From: Leeuwenhoekiella marinoflava DSM 3653
GTDB lineage: Bacteria > Bacteroidota > Bacteroidia > Flavobacteriales > Flavobacteriaceae
DNA length: 64,000 bases
NCBI RefSeq assembly: GCF_900129005.1
Contig: NZ_FQUN01000007.1
Span: forward strand, 57,132-121,131
Direction of reading: 5' to 3'
The notes under the pieces are model-generated. The model ran no database searches and was not told the origin of the DNA. It worked only from the letters and a program-made list of their open reading frames with translations. A program made the position numbers and the translations under genes. Position 1 is the first letter of the stretch; every line of letters begins with the position of its first letter. Below are positions 41,969 through 52,464 of this stretch, piece by piece.

Positions 41969-44900
41969 ATGAATTTTAAAAATAATACTATTAAGTATAA
42001 AAATATAATTGTATTCGCTTCAATTGTATTTTTAACAACACACTTACAGGCGAAATCAGAGCGGTACTTTAAAGCATTTAACACATCGTTCTCTTTAGAA
42101 GATTCAACATCAGCAATTCAGCGTACGATTACCGGAACGGTTACCGATAACGAAGGTGTCTTATTACCCGGAGCTTCCGTTCAGGTAGCAGGCACTTCAA
42201 AAGGCGTTACCACAGATTTTGACGGTAATTTTAGTATAGAAGCCGATACCGGTGATGTATTGGAAATTTCATACGTAGGGTTTAAAAGTACCCGTCTTAC
42301 TATTGAGGCACAATCTCAATATACCATACAACTAGAGGCAAACACCTCTGAGTTGGATGAGGTTTTGGTTGTAGGTTATGGAACCCAGAAAAAATCTGAC
42401 CTTACCGGGGCTGTGAGTTCGGTAGTTGCAGAGGAATTTAATAAGGGTGTGGTTAACAACCCGGGTAACTTACTGCAAGGTAAAGTTTCTGGTTTGAATG
42501 TGACCAACACCAGTGGGGAGCCGGGAGCCGGTCAAGATATTATCATCCGCGGAGTAGGAACCTTACGCTCTGGGACATCGCCATTGTATGTAGTAGATGG
42601 TTTTGTTTTAGACAATTCTTCTAACGGAGTACCTACAAATCCGTTAAACTTTATAAACACTCAGGATATCCAATCTATCAACGTATTGAAAGATGCTTCA
42701 GCGGCAGCCATTTATGGTTCACGTGCAGCAAATGGGGTAGTCGTAATCACAACCAAAAGAGGTAAAGAAGGAAGAACACAAATGAACTTTAATGCTTCTA
42801 CCGCGATCTCAAGCCTTGCTAATAAAATGGATGTTTTTTCGGCAGATGAATTTAGAAGCGTTGTGCAGCAAATAGGCGGAAGCTTAAGTGATAATGGTGC
42901 CAATACAGACTGGCAGGATGAATTGACGCGTACTGCGATTACTAATAACATTAATTTTTCGATGAGTGGTGGTACTGCAACAACATCTTATTTTGCATCT
43001 CTTGGGGTTGATGATCAAGAAGGTATTTTAAATAACAGTGAACTGAAGCGTTATTCGGCTCGCGCCAATGTCACTCAAAAAGGACTGGATGACCGGTTGA
43101 AGATAGATTTTAACCTGACTGCAACCCGTACTGAAAATACCAGACCCAATACCAATACGATGGTGAGCAATATGTTAAGCTTAAATCCTACAACACCAGC
43201 GTATACTAACGGAGAACCTACTGTTTTTGGTAGCGGAGTCAACCCATTAATTATTCAGGATATTTATGGTGATTATACGAATAACAATAGAATGATTGCC
43301 AATATCTCACCTTCGTTAGAGTTTATTGAAGGTCTTACCTATAAACTGAATCTGGGTGTAGATTATTCAAAAACCGATAGAGATGTGCAGTATATCCCAT
43401 ATTCTGAAGATCCCGATCTTCTTTTAGGTTCTATAAACTCTGTGTTCACAACGAATAAGAATACACTTGTAGAAAACACCTTGACTTATCAAAAAGATTT
43501 TGGCGATCATGGTCTAACCATTTTAGCAGGGCATTCATATCAGAAATTTTTCATTCACGAGAAAGGCTATTATTTTTCAGATTTTCCAGATAACGGGATT
43601 GAACCCAGATATCAGTTGGGTCAAGCACGAGGAGAAGACAATACACAGTATTCAAATGCAACGAGCAATGAGTTACAGTCTTTCTTCGGAAGAGTAAATT
43701 ATGATTATGCTAATAAATATCTGGTAACGGCAACACTGCGTTCTGACGGTTCAACCAAATTTGGAGCAAACAACCGCTATGCAACGTTCCCTTCTTTAGC
43801 TTTGGGATGGAATATTTTTAAAGAAGATTTTATGGCAGATTCCGGTTTCAATAATTTGAAATTGAGAGCAAGTTGGGGTAAATCTGGTAATCAGGAAATC
43901 CCGTCTAAACAAACGCGTCTGAGTTATGGCGAGAGCTTTGCAGATGATGATATCTATCCATTAAACGAAGATGTTGTAAACAGAGACGACTATAACTACG
44001 GATTGGTTTTTGCGCGTACTGCAAATCCTGATCTACAATGGGAAGAAACTATACAAACCAATATCGGTTTAGACTTTGGTTTTTTAGACTATAAATTAAG
44101 CGGTTCTGTTGATTACTTCTTAAAGGAAACGAATGATGTACTATTGTATTTCTCTACTCAGGATCCTATTGATGAAGTAGGTTTTAAATGGCAAAACATC
44201 CCGGATATGAAAATTAAAAACAGTGGGGTCGAGTTGGCTTTAGATTATCAAAGTGATCGTATGCGAGACTTCTCATTCAATATAGGAGGGAATATTTCAT
44301 ACATTAAAAACGAAATCACAGATTCACCTTTTACGATTGTGACTACAGGTACTGCAAGTGGTGCAGGTCAGACCGGAGCTACGATTAACGGATATATGAA
44401 TAAGCAGCCTATTGGTAATTTCTTCCTTAGAGAATTTACGGGTATTGATGAAGATGGTTTCAGTACGTATACAGATGTTAATGGGGATGGCCAGATAGAT
44501 GATAACGATCGTATTTCGGCAGGAAGTGCAGTACCCGATCTTTTGTATGCATTTTACTTAAAGTTCAAATATAAGAATTTTGATTTGGGCTTGAATTTTA
44601 ATGGTGTAAGTGGAAATAAAATCTACAACCACACACGTATGAATTTATTCAACAAAACGCAGATTTCAAATTCGTTGAATACCACAGATCAAGCTATCGA
44701 GTTTGCTAATGAAGATCCAAGTAACTCCAACACGGTTTCTACACGTTATTTAGAGAGCGGCGCTTTCTTACGTCTTAATAATGCTACGCTAGCGTATAGT
44801 TTAAATCCTGAAGCAATCGGGATGGATAAATGGCTAGACAATGTGCGCTTATCTGTTACCGGGCAAAACTTATTTGTAATTACAGATTATACCGGTTTTG

Positions 44901-45010
44901 ATCCGGAATTGAATACCGGGAGTTCAAGTGACTCGAAATCATACGGTATTGACTACTTCACGTATCCTAAAGCACGCACCGTTGTTTTTGGTTTAAACGT
45001 ATCCTTCTAA
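41969..45010 (+). CDS. SusC-like TonB-dependent outer-membrane transporter
   Basis: A 1013-residue transporter; the ATG at 41969 is chosen because a signal peptide begins there, whereas the longer frame starts with TTG inside a leader hairpin. After the signal (about 30 residues) come a carboxypeptidase-regulatory-like domain (ITGTVTDNEGVLLPGASV to about residue 125), the TonB-box-like segment DEVLVVGYGTQKKSDLTGAV, the plug with the SusC hallmark LYVVDGFVLD and KDASAAAIYGSRAANGVV, and a long barrel ending in aromatic VFGLNVSF. No STN domain, so no anti-sigma signalling. The SusD partner follows 18 bases later. Substrate unknown; flanking genes point to either a plant-type glycan or a phosphorylated compound. 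Confidence 0.95.
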   Translation: MNFKNNTIKYKNIIVFASIVFLTTHLQAKSERYFKAFNTSFSLEDSTSAIQRTITGTVTDNEGVLLPGASVQVAGTSKGVTTDFDGNFSIEADTGDVLEISYVGFKSTRLTIEAQSQYTIQLEANTSELDEVLVVGYGTQKKSDLTGAVSSVVAEEFNKGVVNNPGNLLQGKVSGLNVTNTSGEPGAGQDIIIRGVGTLRSGTSPLYVVDGFVLDNSSNGVPTNPLNFINTQDIQSINVLKDASAAAIYGSRAANGVVVITTKRGKEGRTQMNFNASTAISSLANKMDVFSADEFRSVVQQIGGSLSDNGANTDWQDELTRTAITNNINFSMSGGTATTSYFASLGVDDQEGILNNSELKRYSARANVTQKGLDDRLKIDFNLTATRTENTRPNTNTMVSNMLSLNPTTPAYTNGEPTVFGSGVNPLIIQDIYGDYTNNNRMIANISPSLEFIEGLTYKLNLGVDYSKTDRDVQYIPYSEDPDLLLGSINSVFTTNKNTLVENTLTYQKDFGDHGLTILAGHSYQKFFIHEKGYYFSDFPDNGIEPRYQLGQARGEDNTQYSNATSNELQSFFGRVNYDYANKYLVTATLRSDGSTKFGANNRYATFPSLALGWNIFKEDFMADSGFNNLKLRASWGKSGNQEIPSKQTRLSYGESFADDDIYPLNEDVVNRDDYNYGLVFARTANPDLQWEETIQTNIGLDFGFLDYKLSGSVDYFLKETNDVLLYFSTQDPIDEVGFKWQNIPDMKIKNSGVELALDYQSDRMRDFSFNIGGNISYIKNEITDSPFTIVTTGTASGAGQTGATINGYMNKQPIGNFFLREFTGIDEDGFSTYTDVNGDGQIDDNDRISAGSAVPDLLYAFYLKFKYKNFDLGLNFNGVSGNKIYNHTRMNLFNKTQISNSLNTTDQAIEFANEDPSNSNTVSTRYLESGAFLRLNNATLAYSLNPEAIGMDKWLDNVRLSVTGQNLFVITDYTGFDPELNTGSSSDSKSYGIDYFTYPKARTVVFGLNVSF

Positions 45011-45028
45011 TTTTTAAAAATAATTAAA

Positions 45029-46837
45029 ATGAAACATAGAATTCTAACTCTGGTTGTTGGGCTAAGCGCTTTACTATTCTGGAATTGTACTGATTTAGAA
45101 GAAGAAATATTAGATGAATCTTTAACCGGTACAGACGGTCTTGTTGAACCTGTTTCGGGTTCCATTTCTGCTGCATACGGTATTTTGCCGCAAACCTTTA
45201 GACATACCCGCTATTTCGGACTACAGGAAATAGCTTCAGACGAAGCGATTTTACCGCCGCGTACCGGTTTGGGTGGTACCCAATGGGCAGATAACGATAC
45301 GTATACTACAGCACACAGACATTTGTTTTCTTCCAGCAACAGTTTGGTTACCGGAAGCTGGAGTTATTTAACTACAGCTTTATTTAGAACAGTAGCAGCC
45401 ATAGATGTATTGACGCCATTAGCTGAAGCAGGTGATGCAGAAGCTGTACAGGCTTTAGCCGAAATGCGTGCCTTACGTGCTTATGAGAATATGCTGTTTT
45501 TAGACAGTTGGGGACTTGCTTTTAAGAAAGAAACTACCTCAGGAATATCAGAAATTTTACGTGGAGAAGATGCGTTAGCGTATATCGAAACAGAATTTCT
45601 AGATGTTGTAGATACAATCAATACAGATAAAGGTCCGGGGCGCATGACTCAGGATGCCGTGTATGGATTTTTAGCGAAGCTGTATTTAAACGCTGCAGTT
45701 TATAGAGACCCTTATGGAACGCCATCTTTTACTGATGAAGATATGGCAAACGTAATCACCTATACGAATAAGATTATTGATAACGGAAGCTATGCTCTTT
45801 CACCGGAATATTTTGACCTATTCAACGATGAGAATCATGATAATGCAGAGTTGATCTTTGCATTAGATTTACGCGGAGTATTGAATAACGATCACAACCG
45901 CTGGGCATACTGGTCTATGTCCGGGTCACTTTTTCCAAGACCGGGTGAGATGTACCTAAGTATGGATGGTACCGATGGTCCTGCGGCAACACCAGACTTT
46001 TATCAGAATTGGGTTGATGCTTATGGTAGTGTAGATCCTGCTGAAGCAGATGCGCGTTTTTATCAGAAAAATGCACAGGTTCCTGCAGAACTTGAAGATA
46101 TCTCTGGGCTTACACCTTATTTTAAAGATACTTTAGGATTAAAAACAGATAAAGATCATTACTTCATCGCAGGGTCTGATTTTGAAATAGATCGCGGGAT
46201 CATCCGCGGTACGATGTGGGCGCCGCGTAAAGAGAATTTTAGATCGGGTAATTTTATGACCGGTACTGATGCTTCTGGAGCAACAGGTTATAAAATTTAT
46301 CCACTTGCTGAAGCTAGAGAAAATGGTTCTGATCTGCAGGATATCACCTATTATGTAGATCATACTTTAGACATCAGTATTCAGAATACTAACAGTTATG
46401 CGGGTGGGTATCGCTTTGCAAAATGGCAATTCAGTAAAACTTCAGATGATGGTAACAATTACAGCAGTGTAGATCTTATCATGTTGCGGCTTGCAGATGT
46501 GTACTTGATGCGTGCAGAAGCAAAACTTAGATCTGGTGATAATGCCGGAGCTTTGGCAGATGTAAACACAGTACGAACTTCTAGAACAGCAAGACCAGAT
46601 CAAACGCCAAAAGCCTGGAGTTCTATAACGCTGGAAACTTTATTTCGCGAACGCGGATTTGAGTTTTATTGGGAAATGTCTCGTCGTACAGACCAGATTC
46701 GTTTTGGTAAATACGAAGATTCATGGACTTCTAAAACAGATGCAGATGTGAATCACAGATTGTTTCCTATACCACAAGCTGCAATAGACGGTGCTACGAA
46801 TACACCGGGTTATCTCGAGCAGAATCAAGGATATTAA
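45029..46837 (+). CDS. SusD/RagB-family substrate-binding lipoprotein
   Basis: A 602-residue surface lipoprotein (lipobox FWNC, Cys20) with the family's TPR-like helical core. Markers include ALAEMRALRAYENMLFLDSWG near residue 145 and the C-terminal LRLADVYLMRAEAKLRSG and FRERGFEFYWEMSRRTDQIRFGKY. It captures the substrate for the SusC barrel encoded directly upstream. The length is typical. Confidence 0.94.
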   Translation: MKHRILTLVVGLSALLFWNCTDLEEEILDESLTGTDGLVEPVSGSISAAYGILPQTFRHTRYFGLQEIASDEAILPPRTGLGGTQWADNDTYTTAHRHLFSSSNSLVTGSWSYLTTALFRTVAAIDVLTPLAEAGDAEAVQALAEMRALRAYENMLFLDSWGLAFKKETTSGISEILRGEDALAYIETEFLDVVDTINTDKGPGRMTQDAVYGFLAKLYLNAAVYRDPYGTPSFTDEDMANVITYTNKIIDNGSYALSPEYFDLFNDENHDNAELIFALDLRGVLNNDHNRWAYWSMSGSLFPRPGEMYLSMDGTDGPAATPDFYQNWVDAYGSVDPAEADARFYQKNAQVPAELEDISGLTPYFKDTLGLKTDKDHYFIAGSDFEIDRGIIRGTMWAPRKENFRSGNFMTGTDASGATGYKIYPLAEARENGSDLQDITYYVDHTLDISIQNTNSYAGGYRFAKWQFSKTSDDGNNYSSVDLIMLRLADVYLMRAEAKLRSGDNAGALADVNTVRTSRTARPDQTPKAWSSITLETLFRERGFEFYWEMSRRTDQIRFGKYEDSWTSKTDADVNHRLFPIPQAAIDGATNTPGYLEQNQGY

Positions 46838-46857
46838 GTATAAGTATGTTAAGTGTA

Positions 46858-46893
46858 GTAACGGCAAGAGAGCGCTCTTGCCGTTACTTGTTT
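46858..46893 (+). terminator. Perfect 13-bp hairpin between susD and the phosphatase gene
   Basis: GTAACGGCAAGAG (46858-46870) and CTCTTGCCGTTAC (46875-46887) pair without mismatch around AGCG, followed by TTGTTTAT. It may end or attenuate the susCD transcript 13 bases before the phosphatase ATG. In that position it could also set a differential ratio. Confidence 0.7.
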
Positions 46894-46905
46894 ATAAAAA
46901 TTAAG

Positions 46906-48024
46906 ATGAAAAATTATTTAAGAATACCGCTGAGTATTTTAGGGGTGGCATTACTACAAAGTTGCTCGTCAACACAAAACCTTACCGAAGCCAATACAGA
47001 AGAACCTTTGAGTGTGATTCTGATGATAGGTGACGGGATGGGAGTTCCACAGGTTTCAAGTGCCTTTTATTTTGGTGACGAAACACCCAATTTTGAGCGT
47101 TTTGAAGAAATAGGCTTTCACAAATCGTATTCAACAAGTCACTTGATTACCGATTCTGCAGCAGGAGCTACAGCATTTGCTACGGGTCAAAAAACATATA
47201 AGAGAGCGATTGGTGTTTCAGCAGATAGTATTCCGCAGGAAACTATTTTAGAAAAGTTGAAGGAAGAAGGCTATCAGACGGGACTCATTTCGTTGACTTC
47301 AATAACACATGCAACTCCGGCAGCTTTTTATGCACACGTAGAAGATCGTGATATGCACGAAGATATCGCAGCACAATTAGCCACTGCAGATGTTGACTTT
47401 TTAGCGGGCGGCGGGCGTAAATTTTTCAGTCAGCGTACAGATAAAAAAGATTTATTTCAAACGCTTTTAAACCGAAATTACAATCTGGATACTTTAACAC
47501 TAAGCAATGCGCAACACAATATGCGCAATGCCTTTATTATTGAAGAAGAAGGGCTTCCTTCTAAAACAAAAGGACGCGGAGACTTTTTAAAAGAGGCTAG
47601 TTTAAAGGCCTTGTCTTATTTTGATGCCAATAAGAAACCGTTCTTTTTAATGGTTGAAGGCTCGTATATTGATTGGGGTGGACACGCTAAAGATGCTGAG
47701 ATGATGATACAAGAAGTGGCAGATTTTGATGAAACGATAGGTGCTGTTTTAGATTATGTAGAAACACATCCCAATACCTTATTGGTTATTACTGCAGACC
47801 ACGAGACCGGCGGTGCGAGCATAGGCAAATATTATGATGTTGATGAAGAGACCGGAGAAAAAACAGAAGTACCTGATAAAGTGGCGGTCTATTTTATTAC
47901 AGACCAGCATAGTGGGGAGTTGATTCCGGTTTTTGCAGCCGGTAAAGGGGCTGAGAATTTTAAAGGAATTTACCAGAACAGTGCGATTTACCACAAGATT
48001 TTAAAAGCAATTAACGCTAAATAA
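46906..48024 (+). CDS. Alkaline phosphatase, lipoprotein
   Basis: A 372-residue PhoA-superfamily enzyme; the ATG 46906 follows the hairpin and starts a lipoprotein signal (lipobox LQSC). An earlier frame start would translate the hairpin. Metal and catalytic residues are visible: IGDGMG (Asp), nucleophile Ser in TDSAAGATA, Thr/His in THATPAAFYAH, Glu/Asp/His in VEGSYIDWGGH and the Asp-His of TADHETGG. It cleaves phosphate monoesters in the periplasm. It is shorter than E. coli PhoA. Confidence 0.92.
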   Translation: MKNYLRIPLSILGVALLQSCSSTQNLTEANTEEPLSVILMIGDGMGVPQVSSAFYFGDETPNFERFEEIGFHKSYSTSHLITDSAAGATAFATGQKTYKRAIGVSADSIPQETILEKLKEEGYQTGLISLTSITHATPAAFYAHVEDRDMHEDIAAQLATADVDFLAGGGRKFFSQRTDKKDLFQTLLNRNYNLDTLTLSNAQHNMRNAFIIEEEGLPSKTKGRGDFLKEASLKALSYFDANKKPFFLMVEGSYIDWGGHAKDAEMMIQEVADFDETIGAVLDYVETHPNTLLVITADHETGGASIGKYYDVDEETGEKTEVPDKVAVYFITDQHSGELIPVFAAGKGAENFKGIYQNSAIYHKILKAINAK

Positions 48025-48031
48025 TTTAGAG

Positions 48032-49795
48032 ATGAAAAAGTATATAGTCCTATTGTTTTTAGGAATTTTAGGTGGAGTCTTCGCGCAGCACGTTCCTGAT
48101 TACAAAGTGCACTCACACAACGATTACGAACAGGAATTTCCGTTTTGGGATGCCTATATTAACGGAGCAAACAGCATAGAAGCTGATGTGTTTTTAAAGA
48201 ACAAAGCACTCTATGTTACGCATAGCGAAGCTGAAATTAAACAAGAAAACACCTTAGAAAACCTATACCTGCAGCCTTTAGCAAAGTTGTCAGATGAAGG
48301 TAAAGTTAGAAAGATTCAGTTGCTTATCGATATTAAATCTGATGCTGAAGCGACACTTGTTGCTATCGTAAAAGCGATTGAAAAGCATCAAAGTCTGGTG
48401 GATTCTAAGCAAATTTCTTTTGTGATTTCAGGAAACAGACCTGCGGTAGCAAACTTTAAAAACTATCCTGATTTTATTCAGTTTGACTATCAGAATCTGG
48501 ATGATTTAAATCAGATTGATCTGAGTAAAGTTGCGTTGATCAGTGTAAATTATAAAGACTATTCGGTATGGAATGGCTTTGGGAATATGGTTGCTCCTGA
48601 ACTCGAGAAGGTTGAAGAAGCAATTGCAAAAGCACATGCAGTGAATAAACCTTTTCGATTTTGGGGCAGCCCGGATACGAAGATTTCTTGGACGCGTTTT
48701 GCCAATCTTGGGATAGATTACATAAACACGGATAATCCCGGAGAAGCGGTAAACTATCTTAAAACCCTAGATCAAAACACGTATATCAATCCTGAAAAAA
48801 TTGAAGTATATCAACCTGAATATTATTTTGAATACAACGATAAGCCGGTAAATGTAATCCTGATGATTGGTGACGGTAACGGTTTGGCTCAGATTACTTC
48901 GGCACAAGTTGCCAATGGGGGTGATCTTACAGTTTTGCAATTAAAGGATATTGGTTTTTCTAAAACAGCATCTTCAGATGATTTAGTGACCGATTCTGCA
49001 GCCGGAGCAACCGCAATGTCGACGGGTTTTAAAACGCATAATCGTGCTATAGGTGTTGATACAAGCGATAAACCCCTTAAGAATATCACAGAAATATTGG
49101 GAGCTGATGGCTACGCAATAGGCTTAATCACCACAGATGCGATTGACGGTGCGACACCAGCTTCATTTTTTGCGCACCGTAAGGAGCGTGACGATGCAGC
49201 AGGTATATTGGCCGATTTAAAAGATAGCAAGATTGATTTCTTTATTGCCGGCGGAAAGTCTAAAGCAAATCTTGTCCCAGATTCGTATACCGTAAAAGAG
49301 TTAGCGGACTTTAATAAACTAGAAAGCAGAACTGCGATTTATATAGGGGAAGGCAAAGTACCTTCAATTGCTGATGGACGCGGAGCAGTTTTGCCCAATA
49401 GTGTAAAACAGTCACTTGACATTTTAGAGAACACTAAAAAACCCTTTTTCATGATGGTTGAAGCTGCACAGATAGACAGCAACGGTCATGCTAACAACAC
49501 GAGCGGAATTGTACAGGAAATGCTTGATTTTGATCAAACCATTGCCGAAGTCTTGAAGTTTGCAGATAAAACCAAGAACACGCTAGTTGTAATTACAGCA
49601 GATCATGAGACTTCTGGTTTTGGGATTATTAGCGGAGATCTGAAAACTGGCGAATTGCACGGCGAATTCTTAACGACCAATCACACCGGAATTATGGTTC
49701 CGGTTTTTGCTTATGGGCCACAAGCGCAAAACTTTAGAGGTGCTTATGAGAATACTGAGATCTTTGATAAAATTTTAAAAGCCCTTCACCCATAA
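48032..49795 (+). CDS. Fusion of a phosphodiesterase-like domain and an alkaline phosphatase
   Basis: A 587-residue secreted protein (signal 1-18). Residues 20-255 form a PI-PLC/GDPD-like TIM barrel: HSHNDYEQ holds the His pair typical of these enzymes, SIEADVFLK the Glu-x-Asp metal site, and LLIDIK the next acidic site. Residues 270-587 are a full alkaline phosphatase domain (MIGDGNG, VTDSAAGATAMSTG, DGATPASFFAH, VEAAQIDSNGH, TADHETSGF), similar to the protein of the gene just 7 bases upstream. One chain could therefore split a phosphodiester and then remove the phosphate. The substrate class (glycerophosphodiester, teichoic acid or phosphoglycan) is inference. Confidence 0.9.
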   Translation: MKKYIVLLFLGILGGVFAQHVPDYKVHSHNDYEQEFPFWDAYINGANSIEADVFLKNKALYVTHSEAEIKQENTLENLYLQPLAKLSDEGKVRKIQLLIDIKSDAEATLVAIVKAIEKHQSLVDSKQISFVISGNRPAVANFKNYPDFIQFDYQNLDDLNQIDLSKVALISVNYKDYSVWNGFGNMVAPELEKVEEAIAKAHAVNKPFRFWGSPDTKISWTRFANLGIDYINTDNPGEAVNYLKTLDQNTYINPEKIEVYQPEYYFEYNDKPVNVILMIGDGNGLAQITSAQVANGGDLTVLQLKDIGFSKTASSDDLVTDSAAGATAMSTGFKTHNRAIGVDTSDKPLKNITEILGADGYAIGLITTDAIDGATPASFFAHRKERDDAAGILADLKDSKIDFFIAGGKSKANLVPDSYTVKELADFNKLESRTAIYIGEGKVPSIADGRGAVLPNSVKQSLDILENTKKPFFMMVEAAQIDSNGHANNTSGIVQEMLDFDQTIAEVLKFADKTKNTLVVITADHETSGFGIISGDLKTGELHGEFLTTNHTGIMVPVFAYGPQAQNFRGAYENTEIFDKILKALHP

Positions 49796-49817
49796 TACAC
49801 TTGTTTTTTACAAAATG

Positions 49818-49852
49818 AAAGCCTCTTTCAAATTACAGAAAGAGGCTTTTTT
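49818..49852 (+). terminator. Rho-independent terminator after the phosphatase fusion
   Basis: AAAGCCTCTTTC (49818-49829) and GAAAGAGGC (49838-49846) enclose an eight-base loop, followed by a T6 run. It lies 22 bases after the stop codon. Confidence 0.88.
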
Positions 49853-50036
49853 ATACAACAGATTTGACGTTTTAAAGCGTGTTTATTTAGTTTGATTAAA
49901 AATAATTTTCCAATTATAAGCTACCTAAAAGGTTTTAACACTAGAATTTATAGGGATTGCCGAACCTTTCTATAAACTCTTGTTTTTATTTGTACTTAAT
50001 CTAAATAAATATAAATTTGCTTCAATAAAATTAGAA

Positions 50037-52445
50037 ATGAAGCATAAATTACTAGTTCTTTTTTTAATACTTCCCCTAGCTGCTGTGGCACAGTACAGTT
50101 TAAGCGGTGTAGTCAAAGATGCTAATGGCTATGTCGTTTTAGGTACTCAAATCAAACTAAGCGGCGGGAGTCTCTCCCGTACAAAAACCGTTAATGGGTC
50201 GGGTAAGTATGAGTTTAAGGATTTACCTTCAGGTACATTCAATCTTGAAATTACCAGTGGCAATTATATAGAATTTGATCAGGTAGTGATACAAAATGCT
50301 GATCTACGTCATGACATTCAACTCAAAAATGACAAAGATTATGAGTTGGGCGAAGTGGCATTACGTGGAGAATCTGCTAAATCTAAAATGGAAAAGCACG
50401 GTTTTGCACTCAATGTAATAAAAACCGATGAAGCTGCACAGCGCAATATTCAAACCAACGAATTATTAAATACTAGTGTAGGTGTGAAAATTCGTCAAAA
50501 TGGAGGCTTAGGCTCTAATGTCGAGTATTCTTTAAACGGTTTGTCTGGTAGTGCAGTACGTATTTTTATAGATGGTATTCCTATTTCTACTTTTGGATCT
50601 TCTTACAATTTGAACAGCATACCCCCTTCAATGATAGAACGTATTGAAGTGTATAAAGGGGTCGTACCCGGTTATTTATCTGATGATGCTTTAGGAGGTG
50701 CTATAAACATAGTACTCAATCAAGCGACAAACACAAATTTTAATGCTTCAGTTTCTTATGGCTCTTTTAATACATTACAAGCTAGTGTAAACGGGTTATA
50801 TCGCTTTGATAGATCTGGCTTTACTGTAAAAGCCTCTGGATTTCATAATTATTCTGATAATGATTATAAAGTTTCAGGAAGAAGTGTTTTAATAACAGGT
50901 ATAGGGGGAGTACAAACGCCTATAACTGCAAGAAGATTTAATGATGCTTATAGGTCCACAGGAGGTATGGTACAAGTAGGTTATACAGATGTAAAATGGG
51001 CAGACCAATTTTTTGTGGGCTTCACCGGTTCTGACGATTATAAAGAAGTACAGCATGGCGCTTTTATGACCATTAGACCTTATAAAGGGAGGTTTTATGA
51101 ATCTGATGCAACACTAGCTAATTTAATATATCAAAAAGAAGATCTTTTTATTAAAGGTCTTGATGTTAATGTAAACGGTTATTACGGGAGACGTAACCGT
51201 CAATTAAGTGATACCCTTGCACAGGCATATAGCTGGAATGGTGAGCCTGCCATAGATTTTAGAGGAAATGAATATAAATATATCTGGGGATCACAACAAG
51301 AAGGAGGTCCTACACTTGCTAAAATAAATAGAAATGTAGCATCTATACGTACCGGTCTATCTTATGCTTTTAATAAAAACCACAAAGTGCTTGCTAATCA
51401 TGTTTTTAGCGGTATTGATAGACAAGACAGTGATGCGTTGCGATCGGTTTTAGAAAATACATTTGTAGGTACTCGGGATTTGCGTAAAAATATCTTTGCA
51501 TTAACCTATGAATTTAATGCATTTGATAACAAATTGCAAGCGAGCTTATTTGGAAAGTATTATCAGCAAAAAACCATAAATGTTGACCCTGCGATTGAAA
51601 CAGATGTTGCTGGAAACAAACAAATTGTTGATGAAATTATAAGTAGCAATAAGACCTATAATGGGTATGGGTTTGCGCTTTCGTATGCTTTAGTTCCCAA
51701 TGTAACCTTATTAGGTTCGGCAGAAAAAGCGATTCGGTTACCTAATGAAACTGAAGTGTTTGGGAACGATGGAGATAATGTTGTTGCCAATTCAAGTATT
51801 AGCCCGGAGCAGAGTAAAAATTACAATCTTGGTTTTAGGTTAGGAACATTCAATTTTAATAAAAATCAGTTCACAGTATCAGCTAATTTATTTACCAGAA
51901 ATATAAAAGACAGGATTGGCTTACCTATTGAAAGTTCACTAAACATAAATGAAGAACTAATTCTATATGTGAATCAAGGTAGTGGTACTTCAAAAGGCTT
52001 TGATGCGCAATTTAACTATACCTATGATAACAACTTTGGAGTCAATTTTAATATTTCGAAATTCGATTTAAAAATTGAAAGCAGGGGGATAGAAGTCAAT
52101 GTCCCTAACACACCATTTCTTACAATGAATGGAAACTTGAGGTATTCATTTAAAGATTTAATCCAGAAAAAATCACAGTTTAATATTTTCTATACGCTGT
52201 ATTATACAGATGAGTTTTCATTTTTGGTTCCACAAGGCTCTAATACGGTAGGAGATGATTTCTTTAAAGTTCCAGAGCAGTTAGTTCAAGATATAGGACT
52301 GAGTTATGCATTTCCCAGAAATAATTTTGTGATGAGTTTTGATGTCAAAAATATTTTTGACAAGCCGGTTTATGATAATCTATCCGTTCAAAAACCGGGA
52401 CGCGCTTTCTATCTAAAACTTAATTATTCAATCAATAAATTTTAA
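50037..52445 (+). CDS. TonB-dependent receptor
   Basis: An 802-residue outer-membrane receptor with a signal peptide starting at the ATG 50037. Residues 20-100 are a carboxypeptidase-regulatory-like domain (YSLSGVVKDANGYVVLG). The plug runs from about 110 to 230 with RIFIDGIPIS and IERIEVYKGVVP; the 22-strand barrel ends in FYLKLNYSINKF. Unlike the SusC gene upstream it has no SusD partner. The DUF4374 lipoprotein 19 bases downstream is the usual companion of such receptors in Bacteroidota. Ligand unknown: iron-chelate, vitamin or organophosphate are all possible. Confidence 0.92.
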   Translation: MKHKLLVLFLILPLAAVAQYSLSGVVKDANGYVVLGTQIKLSGGSLSRTKTVNGSGKYEFKDLPSGTFNLEITSGNYIEFDQVVIQNADLRHDIQLKNDKDYELGEVALRGESAKSKMEKHGFALNVIKTDEAAQRNIQTNELLNTSVGVKIRQNGGLGSNVEYSLNGLSGSAVRIFIDGIPISTFGSSYNLNSIPPSMIERIEVYKGVVPGYLSDDALGGAINIVLNQATNTNFNASVSYGSFNTLQASVNGLYRFDRSGFTVKASGFHNYSDNDYKVSGRSVLITGIGGVQTPITARRFNDAYRSTGGMVQVGYTDVKWADQFFVGFTGSDDYKEVQHGAFMTIRPYKGRFYESDATLANLIYQKEDLFIKGLDVNVNGYYGRRNRQLSDTLAQAYSWNGEPAIDFRGNEYKYIWGSQQEGGPTLAKINRNVASIRTGLSYAFNKNHKVLANHVFSGIDRQDSDALRSVLENTFVGTRDLRKNIFALTYEFNAFDNKLQASLFGKYYQQKTINVDPAIETDVAGNKQIVDEIISSNKTYNGYGFALSYALVPNVTLLGSAEKAIRLPNETEVFGNDGDNVVANSSISPEQSKNYNLGFRLGTFNFNKNQFTVSANLFTRNIKDRIGLPIESSLNINEELILYVNQGSGTSKGFDAQFNYTYDNNFGVNFNISKFDLKIESRGIEVNVPNTPFLTMNGNLRYSFKDLIQKKSQFNIFYTLYYTDEFSFLVPQGSNTVGDDFFKVPEQLVQDIGLSYAFPRNNFVMSFDVKNIFDKPVYDNLSVQKPGRAFYLKLNYSINKF

Positions 52446-52464
52446 TCGTTTAACACAATAAGCA

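Noticed and set aside
46846-46905. Upstream extension of the alkaline phosphatase
   Set aside because: It translates the perfect hairpin at 46858-46887, while 46906 starts a lipoprotein signal.
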